From an uncultured Roseobacter sp. (GTDB lineage: Bacteria > Pseudomonadota > Alphaproteobacteria > Rhodobacterales > Rhodobacteraceae): a stretch of DNA of 64,000 bases. Location of the stretch: positions 62,001 to 126,000 of the forward strand of contig NZ_CANMDB010000011.1 of NCBI RefSeq assembly GCF_947496515.1. The letters run 5' to 3'. Of this stretch, positions 48,853 to 57,913 are shown in pieces (the first letter of the stretch is position 1; every line of letters begins with the position of its first letter). Under the pieces are notes generated by a model. That model made no database searches, had not been told where the DNA came from, and was given only the letters and a program-made list of their open reading frames with translations. A program made the position numbers and the translations under genes.

Positions 48853-49779
48853 TCAGGCGTCGCCCGCGGACCCGGTCCCGGGCGGCGCCTCCTCCGCCAA
48901 CCAGTCCCGAAAGGCCAGCAGCGCGGGCGGTGCCTCGCGCGCCAGAGGCCAGACAAGGAAGTAGCTGCCGATGCTCTCGGTCGTGTGATCGCTGGCCAAG
49001 ACCAGCTGACCGCTGGCCAGATAGGGCTCCGCCACAAAGGTGGGCAGCAGCGCGATGCCTGAGCCATGCACCGCGGCCTGCGCCATCGTCGCGAACTGGT
49101 CGAACACCATGCCCGGCGGTGGCGATGCCTCATGCCCGAGGGCCTGCAGCCAACGGGCCCACCCCCGGGGCCGCGTGTCCAGATGCAACAGGTCATGACG
49201 CAGGATTTCCGCAGCCGTTGCCAGCGGCGCGGCCACCAGAGACGGCGCGCAGACCGCCACCACCGTCTCGGGCAGCAACGGCAGATACTGCACCCCGGGC
49301 CAGTCTTCCCGCCCGAAATGAATGGCCGCGTCAAACCGGCTCGTCCTGAAATCAAAGGGCGCCAGCCGCGTCGACAGGTTCACCGTAACCTCCGGGTGGC
49401 GCCGGGCGAAATCGCTCAGACGCGGTGCCAGCCAGTGCATGCCGAACGCGGGCAGGATGGCGAGGTTCAGCGCCCCGCCTGCCTCCAGCATCCGGGCGGC
49501 GACGGAGGCCTGCGCCAGCCGCTGCAGCACCGCCCGCACCTCGCTTACGTAGCGCGCGCCTGCGGGCGTCAGCACCAGCCCGCGCCCCTGCCGCGCCATC
49601 AACGCCACGCCCAGCTGGTCCTCCAGCGTCTTCAGCTGACGGCTCACGGCACTTTGCGTCTGGGCCAGCTCCGCGGCTGCCTGCGTGGCACTTCCCAGCC
49701 GCGCCGTGGCCTCGAAAGCCCGCAGGGCAGCGATCGACGGCAGATGGCGCGGCAGCCCGGACATATGCGGTTTCCTCAT
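48853..49779 (-). CDS. gcdR: LysR-type regulator, probably of glutaryl-CoA dehydrogenase
   Basis: 308 residues from the ATG at 49779; MSGLPRHLPS at 49764 is an alternative start. GcvA-like HTH (RLGSATQAAAELAQTQSAVS) and effector domain. It is divergent from gcdH with an 83-bp gap, the classic layout of a LysR gene and its target; in other bacteria GcdR plays this part. A dyad TTGC-N10-GCAA at 49809-49826 is the likely binding site. The symbol is by context. Confidence 0.85.
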   Translation of the reverse strand: MRKPHMSGLPRHLPSIAALRAFEATARLGSATQAAAELAQTQSAVSRQLKTLEDQLGVALMARQGRGLVLTPAGARYVSEVRAVLQRLAQASVAARMLEAGGALNLAILPAFGMHWLAPRLSDFARRHPEVTVNLSTRLAPFDFRTSRFDAAIHFGREDWPGVQYLPLLPETVVAVCAPSLVAAPLATAAEILRHDLLHLDTRPRGWARWLQALGHEASPPPGMVFDQFATMAQAAVHGSGIALLPTFVAEPYLASGQLVLASDHTTESIGSYFLVWPLAREAPPALLAFRDWLAEEAPPGTGSAGDA

Positions 49780-49808
49780 GAATGGCAGAAAAAACCATCG
49801 TTAGTCTT

Positions 49809-49832
49809 TTGCCCCGCGATTTGCAATAATAT
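49809..49832 (+). promoter_or_regulatory. LysR dyad and -10 region for gcdH
   Basis: TTGC (49809-49812) and GCAA (49823-49826) form a dyad that directly abuts a TAATAT -10-like hexamer (49827-49832). A GAGGAGG ribosome site follows at 49850. The pattern fits LysR control, but no -35 match is clear. Confidence 0.5.
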
Positions 49833-49862
49833 GGTCGATCGCCACCCCCGAGGAGGACTGCC

Positions 49863-51086
49863 ATGAACATCGAGACACCCCTGCTGAAAGCCAAGGATGC
49901 GCCGGATCTCGGCACCTTCGACTGGTCCGACCCCTTCCGTCTGAGCCAGCAACTGGCCGAAGACGAGCGCATGATCCAGGACAGCGCCCGCGCCTACGCT
50001 CAGGAAAAGCTGCAACCCCGCGTGATTGAGGCTTACGAGAACGAAACCGTTGACGCGGGCATCTTCGCCGAGATGGGCGAGATGGGTCTGCTGGGCGTCA
50101 CCTGCCCCGAGGAATACGGCGGGCTGGGCGGCTCCTACGTCTCCTACGGTCTCGTCGCGCGCGAGGTCGAGCGGGTCGATTCAGGCTACCGCTCCATGAT
50201 GTCGGTGCAGTCCAGCCTCGTGATCTACCCGATCTACGCCTACGGCTCGGAGGCGCAGCGCCAGAAATACCTGCCGGGTCTCTGCGCGGGCACCCTGATC
50301 GGCTGCTTCGGCCTGACAGAGCCCGACGCGGGCTCCGATCCCGCGGGCATGAAGACCCGCGCCGAGAAGACTGCAAACGGCTACAAGCTGACAGGGTCCA
50401 AGATGTGGATCTCCAACGCGCCTATCGCGGATGTCTTCGTCGTCTGGGCAAAATCGGAAGAGCACGGCGGCAAGATCCGCGGCTTCATCCTCGAAAAGGG
50501 CATGAAGGGGCTCACCGCGCCCAAGGTCGGCAACAAGCTCAGCTTGCGCGCCTCAGTCACCGGCGAGATCGTGATGGACGGTGTCGAGGTGGGCGAGGAT
50601 GCGCTCTTGCCCAATGTCCAGGGGCTCAAGGGTCCTTTCGGGTGCCTCAACCGTGCGCGCTATGGCATCAGCTGGGGCACCATGGGGGCGGCGGAGTTCT
50701 GCTGGCACGCGGCGCGCCAATACGGGCTCGACCGGCACCAGTTCGGCAAACCGCTCGCAGGCACCCAGCTGTTCCAGAAGAAACTCGCCGACATGCAGAC
50801 CGAGATTGCCCTAGGGCTGCAGGCGTCGCTGCAGGTCGGTCGCCTGATGGATGCGGCCGAGGCCGCACCTGAGATGATCTCCATCGTCAAGCGCAACAAC
50901 TGTGGCAAGGCGCTGGAGATCGCACGCCACGCCCGCGACATGCACGGCGGCAACGGCATCTCGGGTGAGTTCCAGGTGATCCGCCATATGATGAACCTGG
51001 AGACGGTCAACACCTACGAGGGCACCCACGACGTGCACGCGCTCATCCTGGGTCGGGCGCAGACGGGGATCCAGGCGTTTTTCTGA
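49863..51086 (+). CDS. gcdH: glutaryl-CoA dehydrogenase
   Basis: 407 residues. It oxidatively decarboxylates glutaryl-CoA to crotonyl-CoA in lysine, tryptophan and glutarate breakdown, passing electrons to [43 protein letters not shown] and catalytic Glu about 386 in [17 protein letters not shown] match GcdH. The N-terminal [13 protein letters not shown] is GcdH-specific. Preceded by GAGGAGG. Confidence 0.97.
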   Translation: MNIETPLLKAKDAPDLGTFDWSDPFRLSQQLAEDERMIQDSARAYAQEKLQPRVIEAYENETVDAGIFAEMGEMGLLGVTCPEEYGGLGGSYVSYGLVAREVERVDSGYRSMMSVQSSLVIYPIYAYGSEAQRQKYLPGLCAGTLIGCFGLTEPDAGSDPAGMKTRAEKTANGYKLTGSKMWISNAPIADVFVVWAKSEEHGGKIRGFILEKGMKGLTAPKVGNKLSLRASVTGEIVMDGVEVGEDALLPNVQGLKGPFGCLNRARYGISWGTMGAAEFCWHAARQYGLDRHQFGKPLAGTQLFQKKLADMQTEIALGLQASLQVGRLMDAAEAAPEMISIVKRNNCGKALEIARHARDMHGGNGISGEFQVIRHMMNLETVNTYEGTHDVHALILGRAQTGIQAFF

Positions 51087-51162
51087 CACGCCCCGGCGGG
51101 CGGTAATCGGACCGTCCCGCGCCCGTCTCGACAATCGCGGCAAATGCGGTAAAGACGGGACC

Positions 51163-51768
51163 ATGACCTTGTCCGCCTCCGACGCCAACCGCGACGTCTA
51201 CGAACGTCAGGCCGCCGCCTTCGATGGTCAACGCTCCCGCGCGTTGTTCGAGGCGCGCTGGCTGGCCCGCTTTGCCGCCTGCCTGCCCGATGGCGCCCGC
51301 GTGCTCGATCTCGGCTGCGGCGCGGGCGAGCCCATTGCCCGCTGGTTCATGGCCGAAGGGTTCCGGGTCACCGGCGTGGACTACGCCGACGCGATGCTCG
51401 ACATCGCCCGCGCCCGCTGGCCCGACGGTGACTGGCGGCAGGGGGATATGCGCAGCCTCGATCTGGGCGCGCGGTTTGACGGCCTGATCGCCTGGGACAG
51501 CTTCTTTCACCTCACCCCGGACGAGCAGCGCGCCTGCATCACGCGCATGGCGGCGCATCTTTTACCCGGCGGGACGCTGATGCTGACCGTGGGGCCGGAG
51601 GCGGGTGAGCGCCACGGCACCGTCGGGGGAGAGCCCGTCTATCACGCGTCTCTCTCGCCCGCGGGCTATGCGAGCTGTCTGGAGGAGAACGGCCTGCGTC
51701 TCACCGGGTTTCTCGCCGAGGACGCCGAGACGGACAGCCACAGCGTTCTGATGGCGCGCAAGCTCTGA
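51163..51768 (+). CDS. class I SAM-dependent methyltransferase
   Basis: 201 residues. Motif [21 protein letters not shown], the acidic residue GVDYADAM and motif [15 protein letters not shown] of the Rossmann-like methyltransferase fold. Small-molecule O- or N-methylation is likely but the substrate is unknown. Single gene 76 bp after gcdH; a 22-bp palindrome starts 7 bp after its stop. Confidence 0.9.
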   Translation: MTLSASDANRDVYERQAAAFDGQRSRALFEARWLARFAACLPDGARVLDLGCGAGEPIARWFMAEGFRVTGVDYADAMLDIARARWPDGDWRQGDMRSLDLGARFDGLIAWDSFFHLTPDEQRACITRMAAHLLPGGTLMLTVGPEAGERHGTVGGEPVYHASLSPAGYASCLEENGLRLTGFLAEDAETDSHSVLMARKL

Positions 51769-51775
51769 GCCGGGA

Positions 51776-51797
51776 CAAGGGCCCGCGCGGGCCCTTG
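51776..51797. terminator. 22-bp perfect palindrome after the methyltransferase gene
   Basis: Half-site CAAGGGCCCGC followed by its reverse complement, centre CCGCGCGG. Its position 7 bp after the stop suggests a 3'-end or anti-3'-exonuclease hairpin; no T-tract is present. Confidence 0.65.
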
Positions 51798-51889
51798 GGC
51801 GCCGGTATCAAACCTCTGGCCCCCAGGCAGCCGTCACGCTATCCGCGGCATATCAGGGCCGGTGTTGTTCCTGTGGCCTGCCGCGGTGC

Positions 51890-51911
51890 GAAGGGTCCGC
51901 GCGGACCCTTC
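51890..51911. repeat. 22-bp perfect palindrome
   Basis: Half-site GAAGGGTCCGC followed by its reverse complement. It differs from the palindrome at 51776 by one compensated base pair (C-G replaced by T-A) in the central 20 bp and by its outermost pair, so a paired structure seems to be maintained. Confidence 0.85.
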
Positions 51912-51968
51912 CGCGCCCGTTAACGCTGTCGCGCCTCAAGGCGAAAGAAGCGCCAAAACCGACCCGTG

Positions 51969-52012
51969 CACCGACGCAATACCGACGTGGTACCGACGTT
52001 CTACCGACAGGG
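51969..52012. repeat. array of four 11-bp units (reverse orientation)
   Basis: CACCGACGCAA, TACCGACGTGG, TACCGACGTTC and TACCGACAGGG run at exact 11-bp spacing. Read on the minus strand this is the same CGTCGGTA-type unit as at 5163-5217. It lies 84 bp beyond the stop of the enolase-superfamily gene. Confidence 0.9.
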
Positions 52013-52095
52013 GATCCGGCTTGTTTTAAAGGCTCTTCCGGCCCTTTGGGCGAAGACTACTCACGCCGTTGCGCGCACGCTCCGGTAAGGTCTCG

Positions 52096-53334
52096 TCAGC
52101 CGCTCTCCCGCGGTGCCGGGGCACCGCCTTCAAACGCATTGCCGTGCACGTAGTCGCAGGGCGCTTCCTGCATCTCCAGATGCAAGGCTGTCCCGGTATA
52201 GGGGTGTGCGCGGGCCAGCGCTTCGTCCACCTCGATCCCGAGCCCCGGCGCCTCCGGCGGGGTCACGAAACCGTCCTCCACCCGGATGCTGCCCCGGATC
52301 AACGCACCGTGAAACGGTGTCTCGATGGTCTCGATCATCAAGAGGTTGGGCAGGCTCGCGGCAAGCTGCACATTCGCCGCCCATTCCACCGGTCCGGCGT
52401 AGAGATGCGGGGCCACCTGCGCGTTGTAAACCTCTGCCAGTGTTGCGATTTTCTTGGCCTCCCAGATCCCGCCCGCGCGGCCCAGAGCGGGCTGCAGGAT
52501 GCTCGCCGCCCCGCTGCGCAGCACAGGGGCAAACTCGGCCTTGGTGCAGAGCCGCTCTCCGGTCGCAATGGGAATGCGCACGCCCGCCGCCACCTTCGCC
52601 ATCTCACCCACCGCATCGGGGGGCACGGGTTCCTCGAACCAAAGCGGGGCGTAGGGTTCCAGCGCCTGACCCAGCCGGATCGCGCCCGCGGTGGTGAACT
52701 GCCCGTGCGTGCCGAAAAGCAGATCCGCCCGGTCCCCCACCGCGCCCCGGATAGCCCGGCAAAAAGCCACTGATTGCGCAATGTCGCGCATCCCCGGCAT
52801 GTGCCCGCCCCGCAGGGTGTAGGGGCCCGCCGGGTCAAACTTCACCGCCGTATATCCTCTTGAAATACAGTCACTTGCAGCCTCGGCTGCCATCTCTGGC
52901 GAGGTCCAGAAATCATCTGGATTGTGCTGCGGCAGCGGGTACAGATAGGTATAGGCGCGGATACGGTCGTTCATCCGCCCGCCCAGCAGCGCCCAGACCG
53001 GTCGCTCGCGCGCCTTGCCCAGAATGTCCCAGCAGGCGATCTCCAGCCCGGAAAACGCGCCCATCACCGTGGGGTCCGGTCTCTGGGTAAAACCCGAGGA
53101 ATAGGCGCGGCGGAACATCAGCTCGATGTTCTCGGCGCTCTCGCCCGCCATGTGCCGCGCAAAGACATCCTCGATCACCTTGCGCATGGCCTCGGGGCCC
53201 ACGGCAGCGGCGTAGCACTCGCCCCAGCCGGTGATCCCGTCCGCCGTCGTCAGCTTTACCAGGATCCAGTAGCGCCCGCCCCATCCCGGGGCAGGGGGCG
53301 CCGTCACGATGATGTCGAGGTCCTTGAGACGCAT
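52096..53334 (-). CDS. mandelate racemase/muconate lactonizing (enolase superfamily) enzyme
   Basis: 412 residues. N-terminal capping domain (MRLKDLDIIVTAPPAPGWGG) and (beta/alpha)7-beta barrel. The second and third metal ligands are seen in LWFEEPVPPDA and GERLCTKAEF. The strand that should carry the first ligand reads LLFGTHGQF, where galactonate dehydratase has Asp-Phe-His-Gly, so Gly stands in place of Asp. General acid/base Lys near TAVKFDPAG and His in VAPHLYAGPVEW are kept. A sugar-acid dehydratase is the best guess. Next to a zinc alcohol dehydrogenase with a 14-bp gap, so one operon. Confidence 0.85.
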   Translation of the reverse strand: MRLKDLDIIVTAPPAPGWGGRYWILVKLTTADGITGWGECYAAAVGPEAMRKVIEDVFARHMAGESAENIELMFRRAYSSGFTQRPDPTVMGAFSGLEIACWDILGKARERPVWALLGGRMNDRIRAYTYLYPLPQHNPDDFWTSPEMAAEAASDCISRGYTAVKFDPAGPYTLRGGHMPGMRDIAQSVAFCRAIRGAVGDRADLLFGTHGQFTTAGAIRLGQALEPYAPLWFEEPVPPDAVGEMAKVAAGVRIPIATGERLCTKAEFAPVLRSGAASILQPALGRAGGIWEAKKIATLAEVYNAQVAPHLYAGPVEWAANVQLAASLPNLLMIETIETPFHGALIRGSIRVEDGFVTPPEAPGLGIEVDEALARAHPYTGTALHLEMQEAPCDYVHGNAFEGGAPAPRESG

Positions 53335-53348
53335 GATCTTCCTTTCGC

Positions 53349-54455
53349 TCAGCCTTGGCGCGCGCTCTGTCCCAGCAGGATCACATTGCGCCGTGCCGCG
53401 CCCGTCTTGGTGTCGGCAATGGCGTCGTTGATCTGGTCCAGCCGCCAGCGACCGGAGATCAGCGCATCCAGTTCCAGCCGCCCCTGCGCATACAGATCCA
53501 TCATCCACGGGATGTCCCGCTGGATCACCACATCACCCATCTTGGAGCCGATCATGCCCTGACCCAAGGCTGCCAGGACGACCGGTTCATAGGTCGCGCT
53601 TGCCCCCACATGCGGCATGCCGACCATGATCACCTTGCCACCGGGTCCCAGAAAGCGCGGCGCCTGATCGTAGGCGGGGATGGCACCGACGGTCACGATC
53701 ACCGCATCGGCCCCGCGCCCGCCAAGCGCCGCCCGCACCGCGCGCCAGGGTTTGGGCTCGGTGGCCAGAACACCGCCCGTCGCACCGAATTCCGCCGCGA
53801 TTTCAAGCTTTTCCGCGCTGAGATCTACCGCGACAATCCGCCGTGCGCCCGCGATCCGCGCGCCCTGAATGGCGTTGAGCCCGACACCACCGGCGCCGAC
53901 GACGACCACATCCTGCCCCGCGCGCAACCGGGCGGCGTTGACCACGGCACCGACGCCCGTGATCACACCGCAGGCCACCAGACAGGCGGCCTCCTTCGGA
54001 ACATCCGACGCGATCCGGACCACCTGGCTTTGCGCAACCACGACCTTTTCGGCAAACGCACCGCAGGCCATGGCCTGATGCAATGTGCCGCCCTCGGCGG
54101 TGGTGATCGGTCCCTTGTCGCCGTCATAGTGCGTCTCGCAGATCGTCGGTGCACCGCCCGCGCAGCTGGGACAACTGCCGCAGGCCCGGATCAGCGTCAC
54201 CACGACGCTGTCGCCCGGTGCGACCCCTTCCACGCCCGGCCCGACCGCGCTGATCACGCCCGCGGCCTCATGCCCGTAGACCGCTGGCAGCGACCCACCC
54301 CAGGCGCCTTCCGCATAGGAGATGTCCGAATGGCAGATGGCGACCGCATCGAGCGTCACCTCCACTTCGCCCATCTCGGGGGCGCGCAGCCGGATGTCCT
54401 CAATCGTCAGCGGTGCGCCGAAGCGGTGACATACTGCGGCCTTGATGGTCTGCAT
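53349..54455 (-). CDS. zinc-dependent alcohol dehydrogenase (MDR family)
   Basis: 368 residues. Catalytic zinc ligands in AICHSDISYAEG and VYGHEAAGVI, structural zinc loop CGSCPSCAGGAPTIC with four cysteines, and Rossmann motif VVVGAGGVGLNAIQGARIAG. It oxidises an alcohol or sugar alcohol with NAD(P). It forms an operon with the enolase-superfamily enzyme, suggesting oxidation and dehydration of a sugar or sugar acid. Substrate unknown; annotators could also call it a class III-like formaldehyde dehydrogenase relative. Confidence 0.88.
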   Translation of the reverse strand: MQTIKAAVCHRFGAPLTIEDIRLRAPEMGEVEVTLDAVAICHSDISYAEGAWGGSLPAVYGHEAAGVISAVGPGVEGVAPGDSVVVTLIRACGSCPSCAGGAPTICETHYDGDKGPITTAEGGTLHQAMACGAFAEKVVVAQSQVVRIASDVPKEAACLVACGVITGVGAVVNAARLRAGQDVVVVGAGGVGLNAIQGARIAGARRIVAVDLSAEKLEIAAEFGATGGVLATEPKPWRAVRAALGGRGADAVIVTVGAIPAYDQAPRFLGPGGKVIMVGMPHVGASATYEPVVLAALGQGMIGSKMGDVVIQRDIPWMMDLYAQGRLELDALISGRWRLDQINDAIADTKTGAARRNVILLGQSARQG

Positions 54456-54564
54456 AGGGGGCGTCTCTTCTCAGGGGTGCGCGGCAGCGCGGATCCTGTC
54501 ACGGTGCCGCGATCACCGGGCCAGATGCAAGACGATAAGCGCAGCGCATTCGGTCTGCGCGACC

Positions 54565-55782
54565 CTAGGGTGCAGGCCGTTGTCGCGCAGCGCGGGGCGG
54601 GTAGGCCAGAAAAACGCCAAGACCCGCCGCGATCAACCCGGCTGACAGCAGGAACGGCGCACCGGGCAGCACCATCGCCGCCTCAGGCCCCGTAAAGGCG
54701 GCGAAGGTTGCCGTCATCACCAGAGGCGACAGGATCATCGCCAGCGCCATCAGGGAGGTGAGTGCGCCCTGCAACTCACCCTGCGCGTCCGGCCCCACCG
54801 TGCGCGACATAAGCCCTTGCAGCGCAGGCGTTATCACCGCCGCCAGCGCTGCCAGCGGCGTCAGGATCAGCGCCACAGTGCCGCTGCTCACAAAGGCCAG
54901 TGCGATGAAGGCCCCGATGTCAAAGAGGTGCCCGTAGATCACTGTGCCGCGGTCGCCCAGCACGCGCAGGATGGGCCGGATCAACCCGCCCTGAACAACG
55001 GCCATCATGATCCCGAAGAGCGCGAGGCTCAGCCCGATGGTCGCAGGTTCCCAGCCGAAACGCGCTTTGCCAAAGTAGGACCAGATCGCCGGATAGACCA
55101 TGAACGCCACCTGATAGAGAAAGAACACCATCAGCAGCGGCCCCAGCCCCGGCAGGCGGCGCAAATGGCGCAGGCTGCCCAGCGGGTTGGCGCGTGACAG
55201 CTGGAAAGGACGGCGGATGGCATCCGTCACCGTTTCGCGCAGCACAAAAAATCCGAAGACTGCGTTGAGTGCTGCCAGCGCTGCGGCAGCGAGAAAGGGC
55301 GCCCGGGTGCCTGCCTCGGCCAGCAGCCCGCCCAGGAGCGGCCCCAGCACGAAGCCCACGCCAAAGGCCGCCCCGATCAGCCCGAAATTGGCTGCGCGTT
55401 GCTCAGGCGCGGAGATATCGGCCATATAGGCGTTGGCCGTCGATTGCGTGGCCGCGGTAATGCCGCCCACCACACGCCCGGCCAGCAGCAGCCAGATGCT
55501 GCCGGCCACCGCCATGACCAGATAGTCGAGCGCCATGACCACGAGCGACATCAGCAGCACGGGTCGTCGCCCGAACCGGTCCGAAATTCCGCCGATGACC
55601 GGACCAAAGAGAAACTGCATCACCGCGAAACTGGTGGACAGAACCCCACCCCAAAGTGCTGCGGTGCCCAGATCGACATCGCGCACCTCCTGCAGCAGAT
55701 CCGGCATGACGGGGATGATCAGCCCGATCCCCATGGCATCCAGCATCACGGTGATCAGGATGAAGACAATCGGCGCGCGCAT
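54565..55782 (-). CDS. MFS transporter, TetA-like (DHA1 family)
   Basis: 405 residues, 12 membrane helices. Motif A GGISDRFGRRPVLLMS between helices 2 and 3, and the N-terminus VMLDAMGIGLIIPVMPDLLQ, fit the DHA1 drug:proton antiporters close to TetA. As the last gene of a catabolic operon (3 bp after pcaB) it may instead import or export an aromatic acid or pathway intermediate. Drug resistance is not implied by sequence alone. Confidence 0.87.
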   Translation of the reverse strand: MRAPIVFILITVMLDAMGIGLIIPVMPDLLQEVRDVDLGTAALWGGVLSTSFAVMQFLFGPVIGGISDRFGRRPVLLMSLVVMALDYLVMAVAGSIWLLLAGRVVGGITAATQSTANAYMADISAPEQRAANFGLIGAAFGVGFVLGPLLGGLLAEAGTRAPFLAAAALAALNAVFGFFVLRETVTDAIRRPFQLSRANPLGSLRHLRRLPGLGPLLMVFFLYQVAFMVYPAIWSYFGKARFGWEPATIGLSLALFGIMMAVVQGGLIRPILRVLGDRGTVIYGHLFDIGAFIALAFVSSGTVALILTPLAALAAVITPALQGLMSRTVGPDAQGELQGALTSLMALAMILSPLVMTATFAAFTGPEAAMVLPGAPFLLSAGLIAAGLGVFLAYPPRAARQRPAP

Positions 55783-55785
55783 GCC

Positions 55786-57105
55786 CTAGCCAGCCCGCGC
55801 ACGGGCAACAAAGGCCCGCGCCTCCTGCGGTGCCTGACCCAGCTGCGCGCCGGGATCGAACAGATCCGCGGGCAGATCGGGGTGGCGCGCGCGGGCGAGC
55901 TCCGCCAGGGGTGTGCCACTTTCCAGCGCCGACTGGCAGAGCGCGGTGGCAGCCTCCTTTGCCGCCAAGCGCGGCAGGGTGGTGGCCAGCGCAAAGCTCA
56001 GCGCCTCGGCGTGGCACAGCCCCCCGCGTATGGTCTCAGCCATGCGGTCGGGGACGGGGCGCAGACCTGCGGTGATGGCCCGGGCCTGGTGCAGTGCCGC
56101 GGCCGTGCCCAGCACGATCTGGGGCAAGGCCATCCATTCGGTGAACCAGGCGGTGCCATCGCGCTGGTGCTGGTGCACCGCGCCTGCCTGCAGCGCGCCC
56201 ATCAGACCGTGGGTCTGCCGCGACAGGGCGACCAGCAGCGACGGACCGACCGGGTTCCTCTTTTGGGGCATGGTGGAGGATGCACCGGTGCCATCGAGGC
56301 GCACCTCCGCCACGTCGCTGCTGCTCAGCGCGATCAGGCTTTCGCCCATGCCGGCCAATGCGGCGCTGACCTGTCCCATCCAAGCTGCGATGCGCAGGAT
56401 GGGCCCTCGGTCCGTGTGCCAACTGCGCCCGGGATCGCCGAGGCCCAGCCCGTCGGCGAGTGCTGCGCGCATGGCAGGGGCCTCGGACCCAAAGGCAGCT
56501 GCCGTGCCCGCGGCCCCTGACAGCGATACCCACAGGCTCGACGCGCGCAGCCCCGGCAGCGCGTCGCGCGCATCCAGCAGCGGCATTCCCCATTGCGCGA
56601 GCACGGCACCCCAACTGGTGGGTGTGGCGTGCTGGCCGTAGGTGCGCGCGGCCATGGGCAGCGCGGCATGCGCGTCGGCCTGATCGGCGAGGCTGCGGAT
56701 GATCACGCCCAGGTCCTCTTCTGCCAGGAGCAGCGCCTGCCGCAGGCGCAGCATAAGCCCTGTATCCATGATGTCCTGCGAGGTCGCGCCCCAGTGGATG
56801 TATTGCGCGTGCTCGGGCGCTTTCATCTCCGCCCGGAAGGCCGCCACCAGCGCAGGGATGCAGACGCCGTCCTGACCCGTGGCCGCTGCCAGCGCGCCGG
56901 GATCGATCTGGATCTCCAGCCCGGCGCGGTGGATCGCCGCGGCACTCACCTCCGGGATGATGCCGTGCGCGCCCTGCGCCCGTGCCAATGCCCCCTCGAC
57001 CAGCAGCATCGCGCGCAGTGCGGCACTGTCGGTAAAGAGCCGCCCCGTCTCTCCGGTCGCGCAGAACTGCGCAAAAAGCGGGCTGTCAAAGACGCTCGCA
57101 GCCAT
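55786..57105 (-). CDS. pcaB: 3-carboxy-cis,cis-muconate cycloisomerase
   Basis: 439 residues, fumarase/aspartase superfamily. It lactonises beta-carboxymuconate in the protocatechuate branch of the beta-ketoadipate pathway. The superfamily signature SSTMPQKRNPVGPSLLVALS and the N-terminal FDSPLFAQFCATGETGRLF typical of PcaB are present. It follows pcaD after 19 bp. No pcaGH (ring cleavage) or pcaC lies in the window. Confidence 0.95.
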   Translation of the reverse strand: MAASVFDSPLFAQFCATGETGRLFTDSAALRAMLLVEGALARAQGAHGIIPEVSAAAIHRAGLEIQIDPGALAAATGQDGVCIPALVAAFRAEMKAPEHAQYIHWGATSQDIMDTGLMLRLRQALLLAEEDLGVIIRSLADQADAHAALPMAARTYGQHATPTSWGAVLAQWGMPLLDARDALPGLRASSLWVSLSGAAGTAAAFGSEAPAMRAALADGLGLGDPGRSWHTDRGPILRIAAWMGQVSAALAGMGESLIALSSSDVAEVRLDGTGASSTMPQKRNPVGPSLLVALSRQTHGLMGALQAGAVHQHQRDGTAWFTEWMALPQIVLGTAAALHQARAITAGLRPVPDRMAETIRGGLCHAEALSFALATTLPRLAAKEAATALCQSALESGTPLAELARARHPDLPADLFDPGAQLGQAPQEARAFVARARAG

Positions 57106-57124
57106 CGCTCAGGCGGTCCTGCGG

Positions 57125-57913
57125 TCAGACATGGCCCACCTCGCCCAGAAACTCAGACAGCAGGGCGGCGTATTCTTCCGGTTTCTCCACACACGGCAGA
57201 TGCCCCGCCCCGCGGATCACGGCACAGCGGCTGCCGGGGATCAGCCCCACTGTTTCGCGCACCAGATCGGGCGGGGTGGAGCCGTCCTCCGTGCCCGCGA
57301 TGCCCAGGGTCGGCAGGCGCAGCCCGGCGGTGGTGCTGTAGAAATCCGTGCCCGAGATGGCCGCGCAGCAGCCTGCATAGCCCGCGTCCGGCTGCCGGGC
57401 CAGCATGGTGCGCCAGAGCGCCAGCTCCGGCTGTGACAGGAACGCCCGGCCGAACCACCGTTCCATCACCGCATCCGCCAAGGCCTCGATCCCGTCCTGC
57501 TCCACCGTCGTGATCCGCTCCGACCACATCTCGGGTGTGGCGATCTTGGCCGCGGTGTTCGACAGGACCATCGCGCGGATCAGGTCGAGCCGTTTGACCG
57601 CCAGACCTTGTGCGATCATCCCGCCGATCGACAGCCCCACGAACACGCAATCGCGGACCTCCAGATGATCGAGCAGGCTTTCCGTATCGCTGATCAGCGC
57701 GCCCATGGTGTAGGGGGCGGGCGGGCAGTCTGACAGCCCGTGTCCGCGTTTGTCGAACCGGATGATCCGCAGCCCCGGCGGCAGCAGCGGCAGGATCCCG
57801 TCCCAGAGCCGCAGATCGGTGCCCAGCGAATTGGCAAAGACCACCGGCGCGCCATCCTCCGGCCCGTCGACCCGGTAGTGCAGGCGCACGGCACCCCCGT
57901 CAAAGACCCTCAT
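57125..57913 (-). CDS. pcaD: 3-oxoadipate enol-lactonase
   Basis: 262 residues, alpha/beta hydrolase. It opens the enol-lactone to beta-ketoadipate, downstream of PcaB and PcaC. FANSLGTDLRLWDGIL (oxyanion), GLSIGGMIAQGLAV (nucleophilic Ser), and the late His in RGAGHLPCVEKPEE are conserved and PcaD-like. Overlaps the dehydratase stop by 4 bp. Confidence 0.94.
   Translation of the reverse strand: MRVFDGGAVRLHYRVDGPEDGAPVVFANSLGTDLRLWDGILPLLPPGLRIIRFDKRGHGLSDCPPAPYTMGALISDTESLLDHLEVRDCVFVGLSIGGMIAQGLAVKRLDLIRAMVLSNTAAKIATPEMWSERITTVEQDGIEALADAVMERWFGRAFLSQPELALWRTMLARQPDAGYAGCCAAISGTDFYSTTAGLRLPTLGIAGTEDGSTPPDLVRETVGLIPGSRCAVIRGAGHLPCVEKPEEYAALLSEFLGEVGHV

Larger units (their letters stand above)
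51769..52095. other. intergenic region, no gene found (327 bp)
   Basis: Between the methyltransferase (+) and the enolase-superfamily gene (-), which converge here. It holds two 22-bp palindromes (51776-51797, 51890-51911) and an 11-bp array (51969-52012). No coding frame is supported. Confidence 0.7.

Noticed and set aside
47148-49355. 735-codon - strand frame
   Set aside because: Antisense to the 5'-nucleotidase gene, which has a signal peptide and all catalytic motifs on +.
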